DNA from: Methanoculleus sp.
GTDB taxonomy: Archaea > Halobacteriota > Methanomicrobia > Methanomicrobiales > Methanoculleaceae
DNA length: 11,909 nucleotides
Assembly (NCBI GenBank): GCA_023230425.1
Contig: JALNXI010000031.1
Coordinates: 1 to 11,909, forward strand
Direction: 5' to 3'
Below the pieces are notes generated by a model. That model had not been told where the DNA came from. It made no database searches and worked only from the letters and a program-made list of their open reading frames with translations. Position 1 is the first letter of the stretch. Each line of letters opens with the position of its first letter. Positions 5,630-11,909 of this stretch are shown in pieces. The position numbers were made by a program, and so were the translations under genes.

Positions 5630-7359
5630 ATGCAACAACTATCGATACGGACGGTCGCCGCCGTGCTCCTGATCGTGCTTGCCGGGATCGCGCCGGCGGC
5701 CGCCATTGACAGTCCAGCGGCCGATCCCGCGAGGATCGAGGAGATGACCCGCGACCTCTGCACGTTCGAGCGGGCGTTAGGGTCGGAAGAGCGGACGGCG
5801 GCGGCGACCTACATCGCCGGGGCGATGGAGGAACTTGGGCTCTCGGTCGGCACCGCGAGGTTTGCATATACAAACTGCTACTTTGACCCGCCGCTTGCCC
5901 TCTCCTCAAACATCATCGGCGTCAGGGAGGGATCGACCGACCGGGTCGTCGTCATCTCTGCGCACTACGACACCGCCGGGCCGGAGACCCCCGGTGCCGA
6001 CGACAACGCCGCAGGCGTGGCGACGATGCTCGAGGTCGCCCGGATCCTCAACGAGACTCCCCTGAACCGGACGGTCTACTTCATCGCCTTCGGTGGTGAG
6101 GAGACCGGGCTTACGGGAGCAGGCGGTGGCTCGCCGACAACCCGGACCTCCACGACCGGATCGTCGCCGCGATAAACCTCGACTGCATTGCCTCCGGGGA
6201 CCGGCTGCTGGCCACGGTGCTCCCCCAGCACCGGTGGATCCTTGACGCGCTCCAGCCGTCGGCGTGCATCGAGGAGACGCCGGCCCGGCTGCTTGACGTT
6301 GCACGGGGGGACGAACATGCCTTCCGGGCCGCCGGTATCCCGGCGCTCCGGCTCTACGAGCGCGACAGTTATACGGTCACCCACACCCCCGACGACCGAC
6401 CGGAGAGGCTCAACTACAGCCTTGCCGCGGAGTGCGCCGAGATCGTCGCCGGGACAGCCCTGCGGATCGACGTGGCCGGCGAAGTCCCGGAGGTTGATCT
6501 CAGGATTGAGAATGGGACGGTCGTCTTCAGAACATCGGGCGATACGCCGGTCGGGGTGATCGTCGACGGCACCAGCCTCGGGGTGCTCCCGTCCGGGTCG
6601 GTCACCCTCCCGGGAGGGTCCCACGTCGTGCAGGCGGTCACCTACGGCCACACCGGGGCGAGAGCGGTCGCGACCGCCACGGGGGAGGGGGTGGTGATCG
6701 TGCCGCCGGCCGTATCCGGAAGCGGTATCACCATCCCCTGGGGGGACAAAACCGGACAGGACGATGCTCATCGAGGCGACTTCACCTTTGCGACCATTCC
6801 GCTCTCTTACCGCCTCGACCGACCTGAAGAGGTCGTCCGGGTCGACGGTTACCTGGACGGGATATTGATCCGGGATCTTGAGGAGGGTCAGACGGTCATC
6901 CCGGTCCCGGGGCCGCACTCCTTCACGGCCGTGGCATACGGAACCGACGATGCGGTCCTCGGGACCGACCGGACCGACTTCTCGCTACGGAATGCCTGGA
7001 TGATCGAACTCGACGGCGGACTCCTGCAGATCGATGAGACCGGCGGCGTTATCTGTTCCGCGTCGGCCCGCACTTACACCTACAATTACACCCCCGGCGA
7101 GCGCTACCATATCACAGTGGGATGCGACTACCAGGACACCGCGGACGTGTTCCTGCAGACAGCAGAGTTCCGGGTGGACGGCCCCGGTGGACAGAAGTCT
7201 GAATACCGCTTCTTTGACGTGCCGGTCCTCAACGATTCCCGGCGAGGGGAGATCGGGTTCTGGCTGGAACCCAAAGGGCCGGGCACCTACCACTGGAGCA
7301 TCTCCTGCAGTGAGGGCGACGGAAGGGCCGCGGAGACCGGGAGCCTCGTCCTCCGGTGA
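5630..7359 (+). pseudogene. Secreted M28-family zinc peptidase, broken by one frameshift near 6115
   Basis: Start ATG 5630 follows GGGGAG (8 nt) and opens a signal peptide (MQQLSIRTVAAVLLIVLAGIAPAAA). The peptidase domain shows H112 in SAHYDT, D124 in PGADDN and EE 157-158 in GGEETG, then in the other frame D in NLDC, the GDEHAFRAAGIP stretch and H in VTHTPDD, so all five expected zinc ligands exist. The first frame ends at 6175; the second runs from about 6115 to 7359. One missing base in TTACGGGAGC (6111-6120) explains the shift: restoring it gives EETGLTGSRRWLADNP. The repaired protein would be about 575 residues, with a beta-rich C-terminal region of about 290 residues and no transmembrane anchor. 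It could be a real mutation or a sequencing error; downstream codons look well kept. Confidence 0.85.
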
Positions 7360-7445
7360 GCCGACAGCGGTTATTTCTTCGAATACGATAGAAGCGATGC
7401 AATGCGTTATGGCACGGAGGTCGGCATCCGGAGAGCATTATAGGG

Positions 7446-7859
7446 CTACGTGATAGTCGGGGCAATCTCGACTTCTTGATCGGAGAGGATCGTGATTATG
7501 ACACCAGCGGTAGGATCAAGTCCCCTTACTGCGGTGTGCGGGGAATTTCCGTCGACCGAGACGGAGTAGAGGTACTCCCCGACTTGGTTGATCGTCGCGG
7601 ATAAGTGGACACGTTCGCCACCGGCGAGCGTGAAGTTCTCCGAGGAGAGCAGTGCGTTATCCAGGGTGCCGTTCACGCCGGAAACCGACACATAGACCGG
7701 ATGAGAGACGTTGTCCTGGTTAATCACTAAAATACCCACAGAAAAGGGGGAGGGGGGAGCAGAAGGCTTCTCCTGCGGGAACGCTGAGATGACCAGAATA
7801 CAGATTGTCGCTATCCCGACAGCGGCGAGAACCAGAACAATCGAAGTTTTTTTCATCAT
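7446..7859 (-). CDS. Small membrane-anchored beta-sandwich-like protein, module 1
   Basis: 137 residues; start ATGATG 7859/7856 with GGGAG just upstream. One N-terminal transmembrane helix (TSIVLVLAAVGIATICILVI) is followed by a proline-rich linker (KPSAPPSPFS) and about 100 exported residues with alternating beta-strand patterns. Its paralogue at 9893-10303 shares INQDNVSHPVYVSV / FNSDDVPHGVNVTV and GEYLYSVSVDG / GEYRFEISVDG. No known family is recognised. It starts 13 nt after the metalloprotease stop, so the two form an operon. The repeated pairing suggests a role linked to the protease, such as partner, inhibitor or anchor; that is inference. Confidence 0.8.
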   Translation of the reverse strand: MMKKTSIVLVLAAVGIATICILVISAFPQEKPSAPPSPFSVGILVINQDNVSHPVYVSVSGVNGTLDNALLSSENFTLAGGERVHLSATINQVGEYLYSVSVDGNSPHTAVRGLDPTAGVIITILSDQEVEIAPTIT

Positions 7860-7872
7860 AACGCTCCCGGGT

Positions 7873-9204
7873 TCACCGGTATCCTGCAACGGTACCCTTC
7901 AGCTCATAAATTCTCCGGGCATTGTCATGAGACGCATCCCCATGGTTCGTATCGGATGAGAATTCTAGCATCGCCTCATCACCCATGAAGGGGGTCCAGA
8001 TTGCGGTATATCTATCCCAGATACCCCAATCCTTCCAGTGGTAGGCTCTTGCATAACCAGGCGAACTGGTGGCGTCCTGATGCTGTCCACCGAATACATG
8101 CCCAATTTCGTGAGCTGTGTTAACACACCTTTGAGAGAGCGTAGCCTGATAGGTGCTCCCGGCGTCAACCATCTGAACAACGACATAGGCGTGACCAGAT
8201 GAACCGGGGACGTCATATGTGATCCCTATCGTGTCACCGTCGAGCTCTTTTCCAGTGAAAAGCACTGCAATGTCGCCGTGAAAACTGTCACGCTCTGGCC
8301 TGATATCTTCTCCAAAAGCCTGGAGCAGATCATAGGGAGTTGTAGTAGAACCCAGTACTGTACCTATGTCACAGAAGGCGCTAATCTGGAACTCTACACC
8401 GATGTCGGATGGAGAAAATGCTGAGTTCACCTGAGCGATCGTGTTTGCCATTTCAGAATTGGGGCTTGGAAAGACGTTCCGGAACTGCCAGTCGTGCGCA
8501 GTACAGAGTGTTACCGTAGTTACCGATTGAGGGTCAGACTGCGGATTCTGGGATCGCAACTTTTTTTCACTCCCCTCCAGTTTTTCTACTTCCTCACGGG
8601 AGACAGGGACCTGCAGATCATACGCAAAGGGACTCATAACATCAATTACACTGCTGCCGTTGTAGACTGCATGCACAACTTTCCGGACCCCGTCAACTTC
8701 GGTTGTACCCACCTGTTCAATAGTGTACGAGTTGTTGCCGTGACGGATTGTCCCGAGAATCACCTCATTGTCCACCGTGAAGAAGGCATAACTCTCAGGG
8801 TCCCCGGTAAATGTCCCCGAATAACACTGTACCCGAGGCGAATCGGCAGTAAATGTGCCGGATTCATTAATCACGATGCATTTGGCACCTTCCGCTATTG
8901 GAGCAGGCACCGGTTTAAGATCAAGAAGATACTCTTCCCCGAGGATATCCACTGCCACAGGTTTACCAGAACCGGCATCGGCAGCGAAGAGGGAGGGATT
9001 AACTGTCACAAGTTCGTACTCCTGAGCAGGTGGGAGATTGGTAAGGTGTACTTCATCGCCCTGCTCGGATAGTTGCACGCTGCTAAAGTACGCCGTCTCA
9101 TCCCTGCAGACATCCTGAGCGCTCACCGCCGGCACAACGCCCACGCTTACCAGCAGCAGTGCCAGGAGCATGGAGAATGCCCAAATTCCAGTTTTTCGTT
9201 TCAT
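7873..9204 (-). CDS. Secreted reprolysin-like (M12-type) zinc metalloprotease, module 1
   Basis: 443 residues from ATG 9204. This start is chosen because MKRKTG and the SD (CGGAG) are conserved with the paralogue, while the upstream extension is not. Signal peptide about 1-29, ending AVSAQD. Residues about 35-165 resemble the reprolysin propeptide (CYSGTFTGDPESYAFFTVDN, YTIEQVG). The catalytic domain has the metzincin site HEIGHVFGGQH at 365-375 (three zinc His and catalytic Glu) and a likely Met-turn at TPFMGDE. Several cysteines could form disulfides. It acts outside the cell; the substrate is unknown. No C-terminal anchor is present. It is the first gene of a two-gene operon behind leader C. 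Confidence 0.9.
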   Translation of the reverse strand: MKRKTGIWAFSMLLALLLVSVGVVPAVSAQDVCRDETAYFSSVQLSEQGDEVHLTNLPPAQEYELVTVNPSLFAADAGSGKPVAVDILGEEYLLDLKPVPAPIAEGAKCIVINESGTFTADSPRVQCYSGTFTGDPESYAFFTVDNEVILGTIRHGNNSYTIEQVGTTEVDGVRKVVHAVYNGSSVIDVMSPFAYDLQVPVSREEVEKLEGSEKKLRSQNPQSDPQSVTTVTLCTAHDWQFRNVFPSPNSEMANTIAQVNSAFSPSDIGVEFQISAFCDIGTVLGSTTTPYDLLQAFGEDIRPERDSFHGDIAVLFTGKELDGDTIGITYDVPGSSGHAYVVVQMVDAGSTYQATLSQRCVNTAHEIGHVFGGQHQDATSSPGYARAYHWKDWGIWDRYTAIWTPFMGDEAMLEFSSDTNHGDASHDNARRIYELKGTVAGYR

Positions 9205-9221
9205 GTGTTTCAGCTCCGTTT

Positions 9222-9359
9222 TCAGTCCCCGGAGGCAGGAGAGGCACACATGTTAAGTACACGGAATGCGTACATCTCATTAGCCTCCGGGCTTGCGGGG
9301 TTCTTCATCCGGGGCGTCAACCGTGGATGGGGGGGCCCCACGAACTTTTGCGGACGCAT
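9222..9359 (-). CDS. Possible 45-residue leader ORF, module 1
   Basis: An open frame from ATG 9359 (MRPQKFVGPPHPRLTPR, MKNPASPEANE, then MYAFRVLNMCASPASGD) ends at 9222, just before the protease SD. Internal ATG 9275 has GGAGG 8 nt upstream and may be the real start, giving a 17-residue peptide. The few base differences from the module 2 copy are mostly silent or conservative in this frame (V/I, D/E, two silent; one E/G). However, frames are not kept in leaders A and B, so the conserved sequence may act only as RNA. Confidence 0.4.
   Translation of the reverse strand: MRPQKFVGPPHPRLTPRMKNPASPEANEMYAFRVLNMCASPASGD
9228..9357 (-). promoter_or_regulatory. Structured 5' leader, copy C
   Basis: Nested outer stems GACGC/GCGTC (positions 9353-9357 with 9314-9318) and CGTGG/CCACG (9338-9342 with 9322-9326) replace the longer stem 1 arm of copy A. 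Stem 2 is CCCGGAGGC (9291-9283) with GCCTCCGGG (9236-9228), 9 bp. CTCCG in the 3' arm can alternatively pair with CGGAG, the protease SD (9218-9214). The 132 nt from 9229 to 9360 match copy D with about three differences. Confidence 0.7.
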
Positions 9360-9395
9360 CATCAAGGCGCCCACACAATGACGTGGGCATGAGTT

Positions 9396-9430
9396 TATTT
9401 ATAAATTCTGTCCGATTTCTTTACACGTCC
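9396..9430 (-). promoter_or_regulatory. Archaeal promoter with upstream box, copy C
   Basis: Minus strand: GGACGTGTAA (9430-9421), then GGACAGAA and TTTATAAATA (9405-9396). Predicted transcription start is near 9375. Box, spacing (15 bp to TATA) and TATA are the same as in copy D. Confidence 0.75.
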
Positions 9431-9892
9431 GGGAGATATTTCCGAAAATGAAGAGACTGATCCCTCCATGGGGGAGAGAGGCACCGGAGGCAACCCGTTC
9501 CTACAGAAGAGACACTGATATCTATCCAGCAAGCGCCGCCCCCGGTCCCGGCTGGTATAAGGCGGGGCCAGGCTTACCAGAGAAGGAGAACAACAGCGGA
9601 CGTACAGAGAAGGGGTAGATACATATCGAAACCAGACCGATTATAGTCGCCAGGAATATAGCCGGAAAAGAAACACCTTCGGCCATGCTGGTGTTCCGGG
9701 GTACGCGTTCAAGGGCAATTCTTTCTTATAATCATCCAGGAATTTGAGGGAAAAAGTGGATTTCACTATTCCCCTCACCAGCAAGGACACATTGAGTTGC
9801 CGGCAATCCCCAGCAGAGCAATTTATTCATCGTTCATCTGCGACACCTTGCCAGATCGAGATACCGTTACGTAGTGTGTAACGCAGAATCGC
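9431..9892. other. Intergenic stretch between the two protease modules, no gene seen
   Basis: About 460 bp with no supported gene on either strand. It holds an 11 nt CACCGGAGGCA match to leader D at about 9482-9494, AT-rich tracts and the small palindrome at 9865-9883. It is probably the 3' region of module 2 plus the upstream region of module 1. Confidence 0.5.
9865..9883. repeat. Short palindrome downstream of module 2
   Basis: CGTTAC-GTAGTGT-GTAACG, 6 bp arms, 10 nt past the stop of the small anchored protein. It could be a transcript-end hairpin but has no U-tract on the minus strand. Confidence 0.4.
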
Positions 9893-10303
9893 TCAGCTCT
9901 GAGCCATGAGAGTCCGAATAGCACCTTCCATCCGGACAGAAATAATGAGAAAACTGTAACGCGAAAAATTAAACGTGTGCTCCTTCGGATCTTCTCCGTC
10001 AACGGATATTTCAAATCGATACTCTCCTCCATCATTGGTCTTAATGGATGATGTTGCTCCACTGCCCGCCTCCAGCCGGTACGTCTCCGAATAGAGAGGA
10101 GCGTTGGTATTGGCGTTGGCGTCAAATACCGTTACGTTAACCCCATGTGGTACATCGTCAGAGTTAAAGAGATGAAATAGGGATGGAGAGGGGTGGGGTA
10201 GAGACTCCGGCTGCTCCTGCCCGGCTCCGTAAAGGGCTGCTGTACCGACCACGATCACGCCGACCACAACAAGAACCGTCATCAACGCTGCTGCCGCCCG
10301 CAT
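9893..10303 (-). CDS. Small membrane-anchored beta-sandwich-like protein, module 2
   Basis: 136 residues, paralogue of 7446-7859. One N-terminal transmembrane helix (AALMTVLVVVGVIVVGTAAL), a proline/serine linker (ESLPHPSPSLF) and an exported domain with GVNVTVFD, SETYRLEAG and EYRFEISVDGEDP. Starts 15 nt after the protease stop; GAGG and GGAG lie immediately upstream of the ATG. The exported half has diverged more than the protease, and the tail (VRMEGAIRTLMAQS) is unlike its paralogue. Family and function are not recognised. Confidence 0.8.
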   Translation of the reverse strand: MRAAAALMTVLVVVGVIVVGTAALYGAGQEQPESLPHPSPSLFHLFNSDDVPHGVNVTVFDANANTNAPLYSETYRLEAGSGATSSIKTNDGGEYRFEISVDGEDPKEHTFNFSRYSFLIISVRMEGAIRTLMAQS

Positions 10304-10318
10304 CTCCGCCTCACTCCA

Positions 10319-11647
10319 TCACTGGTATCCGGCAACGACCCCTTTTGTCTCGCTGATCCTCCGGGCATTGTCGTGCGATGATGCGTCGCCATGCCGGGTG
10401 TCGCACGAGTACTCAAGGCACATGTCGTTACCCATGAAACTCGACCAGAGAGCCGTGTACCGATCATAAATGAACCACTCTGTCCAATGATATGCTTTTG
10501 CATATGACGGATAGGGTGCTGCTGAGTCTTCGTGTCCCGCACCGAAAAGGTGTCCGATTTCATGTGCGGCATTGATACATCGATGCGAGAATGTAGCCTG
10601 ATAACTGCCCCCGCTACTACACATTTGAACAAGGGCATAACCGCCATCCGGGTCGGGTACATACTCGTATGCAGCACCTATATATTCATTGTCGAGGTCT
10701 CGCCCAGTAAATAAAACTGCAATGTCACTGTTCATACGGTCCCGGAGTGCCGCATTTTCTGCGCTGAAGTCTCTAAGAAGGGACTCGTGGTTGTATGCAG
10801 TCAACGTCGTACCGAGATCGCAATAAGCATTTACCTGGAGCGATACGCCAATATCCGAAGGGGAGAAAGCCGTGTTTATTTGAGCAATCATGTTCGCCAT
10901 CTCTGTATTCGGGCTTGGAAAGAGATTTCTAAACTGATGATCGTGCGCCGCCATCATCGTCACAGTTGTCGTGGCGGTGGTTCCAGACTGTACGTCAAGC
11001 GCCCCGCTGGGTAACTGTGCAGGGATCTCAGAGGCTACTCGCTCTAGGGGCACCACACCGCAATGAGCAAGAGGTTCCTTGACGTCAGCGACACTATAAT
11101 CGTCGTAGATAGCATGCACAACTCGCCGCTCACTGCCGACCCCAACTATCCCAACCTGTTCGATAACGTACGATACATCCCCGGTCCTGATGGTTCCAAG
11201 GATCACCTCATTATCGACTGTAAAGAAAGCATAACTTTCAGGATCTCCAGACACCGTCCCCACATAACATTCGATAAGAGGGGGATCGAGGATAAAAGTA
11301 CCGGACTCATTAACCACGACGCATTTTGCATCTTTCGCTACGGGAGCGGGCACCGGTTCGAGATCAAGCAGATACTCTTTGCCAAGGAGGTTCACTGCCA
11401 CTGGTTTGCCAGAACTGGCATCCGCAGCGAAGAGAGAGGGGTTGACGGTCACGAGTTCGTACTCCTGAGAGAGCGGAAGGTTTGTGAAATGTACTCCATC
11501 CACTTCTTCAGACGGTTGAATTTTGCTGAAGTATGCGGTATCATCCCTGTAGATATCCTGAGCACTCACAGCAGACACAACCCCCACGCTCACCAGCACC
11601 AGTGCCAGGAGCAAGGAGAACGCCCGCATTCCAGTTTTTCGCTTCAT
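10319..11647 (-). CDS. Secreted reprolysin-like (M12-type) zinc metalloprotease, module 2
   Basis: 442 residues from ATG 11647; SD CGGAG is 9 nt upstream. An in-frame ATG at 11668 overlaps the stop of the possible leader ORF (ATGA), but the matching codon in module 1 is CTG, so 11647 is preferred. Signal peptide about 1-29 (SVGVVSAVSAQD). Propeptide-like region with CYVGTVSGDPESYAFFTVDN. Metzincin site HEIGHLFGAGH at 362-372 and a likely Met-turn at SSFMGND. By eye more than half of the residues match the module 1 protease, with the region between propeptide and catalytic domain (about 195-225) the most changed. Likely substrates differ or expression is split. Confidence 0.9.
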   Translation of the reverse strand: MKRKTGMRAFSLLLALVLVSVGVVSAVSAQDIYRDDTAYFSKIQPSEEVDGVHFTNLPLSQEYELVTVNPSLFAADASSGKPVAVNLLGKEYLLDLEPVPAPVAKDAKCVVVNESGTFILDPPLIECYVGTVSGDPESYAFFTVDNEVILGTIRTGDVSYVIEQVGIVGVGSERRVVHAIYDDYSVADVKEPLAHCGVVPLERVASEIPAQLPSGALDVQSGTTATTTVTMMAAHDHQFRNLFPSPNTEMANMIAQINTAFSPSDIGVSLQVNAYCDLGTTLTAYNHESLLRDFSAENAALRDRMNSDIAVLFTGRDLDNEYIGAAYEYVPDPDGGYALVQMCSSGGSYQATFSHRCINAAHEIGHLFGAGHEDSAAPYPSYAKAYHWTEWFIYDRYTALWSSFMGNDMCLEYSCDTRHGDASSHDNARRISETKGVVAGYQ

Positions 11648-11664
11648 GTGTTTCAACTCCGTTT

Positions 11665-11802
11665 TCATTCACCGGAGGCAGGAGAGGCGCACATGTTAAG
11701 TATACGGAATGCGTACATCCCATTAGCCTCCGGGCTTGCGGGGTTCTTCATCCGGGGCGTCAACCGTGGATGGGGGGGCCCCACGAACTTTTGCGGACGC
11801 AT
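11665..11802 (-). CDS. Possible 45-residue leader ORF, module 2
   Basis: Counterpart of 9222-9359, same length: MRPQKFVGPPHPRLTPR at the start and MYAFRILNMCASPASGE at the end. GAGG directly abuts the first ATG; internal ATG 11718 has GGAGG 8 nt upstream. Its TGA overlaps an ATG in frame with the protease, which would allow translational coupling. Confidence 0.4.
   Translation of the reverse strand: MRPQKFVGPPHPRLTPRMKNPASPEANGMYAFRILNMCASPASGE
11672..11800 (-). promoter_or_regulatory. Structured 5' leader, copy D
   Basis: Same folds as copy C: GACGC/GCGTC (11796-11800 with 11757-11761) and stem 2 CCGGAGGC (11733-11726) with GCCTCCGG (11679-11672). CTCCG of the 3' arm can pair instead with the protease SD CGGAG. 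Confidence 0.7.
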
Positions 11803-11834
11803 CCTCGCGCCCACACAATGACATGACGCCGGTT

Positions 11835-11869
11835 TATTTATAAATTCTGTCTATTTTACTTACACGTCC
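11835..11869 (-). promoter_or_regulatory. Archaeal promoter with upstream box, copy D
   Basis: Minus strand: GGACGTGTAA (11869-11860), then AGACAGAA and TTTATAAATA (11844-11835). Predicted transcription start is near 11815. Upstream, CCGGG-AACATCC-CCCGG forms a weak palindrome that is only partly kept in copy C. Confidence 0.75.
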
Positions 11870-11909
11870 GGGGGATGTTCCCGGAACCAATGGGACAGAA
11901 CCGTCATCG

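Larger units (their letters stand above)
7446..9430. repeat. Tandem duplicated protease module 1 (partner of 9893-11869)
   Basis: Promoter, leader, metzincin and small anchored protein occur in the same order and spacing in both modules. Leaders are near-identical, proteases clearly similar, small proteins weakly similar, so an old tandem duplication with uneven divergence is likely. Confidence 0.85.
9893..11869. repeat. Tandem duplicated protease module 2 (partner of 7446-9430)
   Basis: Second copy of the promoter-leader-metzincin-small-protein module, in direct orientation. Base similarity of the upstream region reaches past the promoter box, with TTACACGTCCGGG shared. Confidence 0.85.

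Noticed and set aside
6105..6125. Programmed ribosomal frameshift in the M28 peptidase
   Set aside because: CTTACGGGAGC is not a known slippery heptamer and no downstream stimulator was evident; mutation or error is simpler.
6076..6918. 280-residue minus-strand frame inside the M28 gene
   Set aside because: Low-complexity Arg/Asp-rich shadow; the plus strand encodes zinc-ligand motifs across the same stretch.
8494..9072. Long plus-strand open frames opposite both proteases (8494-9072 and 11063-11821)
   Set aside because: They are antisense to well-supported metalloproteases and resemble each other only because the proteases do; they show no export signal, domain or SD.
9545..9640. Plus-strand TATA-like GGTATAAGG in the gap between the modules
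   Set aside because: No gene with a start and SD follows it.
9865..9883. Palindrome as a transcription terminator
   Set aside because: No T-tract follows on the minus strand, so it is listed only as a palindrome.

Overview
The window looks like a chromosomal stretch of a moderately GC-rich methanogenic archaeon, most likely Methanomicrobiales (Methanoculleus-like). The support is archaeal BRE/TATA promoters, Shine-Dalgarno (SD) starts, a TolB-like propeller with a PGF-CTERM-type tail, an archaeal wHTH-nucleotidyltransferase/HEPN pair, and many exported proteins. Genus is inference from recall, not from a search.

Layout. 1-357: right end of an IS5-type insertion sequence that has cut a small lipoprotein gene (minus strand, start 566). 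592-868: promoter and structured leader of that gene (copy A), then a fragment of a DUF4367-like lipoprotein gene (805-975). 976-2608 (minus): a beta-propeller surface protein preceded by a Cys-rich protein of unknown function. 2611-3061: a decayed gene behind a second promoter/leader (copy B). 3202-4284 (plus): a wHTH-nucleotidyltransferase/HEPN toxin-antitoxin-type pair with two palindromes at its start. 4313-4952 (minus): intact DUF4367-like lipoprotein with a related promoter. 4960-5367 (minus): bacteriohemerythrin. 5630-7359 (plus): secreted M28 zinc peptidase broken by one frameshift. 7446-11869 (minus): two tandem copies of one module, each made of promoter, near-identical leader (copies C and D), a secreted metzincin protease (HExxHxxGxxH) and a small membrane-anchored protein.

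The most unusual signal is a family of promoter-leader cassettes. Four copies (A-D) share an upstream box (consensus about RCGTGTAR), a BRE/TATA element at near-fixed spacing, and a 130-170 nt leader with a strong GGAGGC/GCCTCC hairpin just before the gene's SD. The 3' arm of that hairpin can instead pair with the SD, and a possible short leader ORF runs through it. A fifth promoter (the DUF4367-like lipoprotein) shares the promoter and the start of the leader. Copies C and D differ at only about three positions over 132 nt, although the proteases behind them have clearly diverged. All intact genes with these promoters encode exported proteins, which suggests a regulon for cell-surface or secreted proteins controlled at transcription and perhaps translation.
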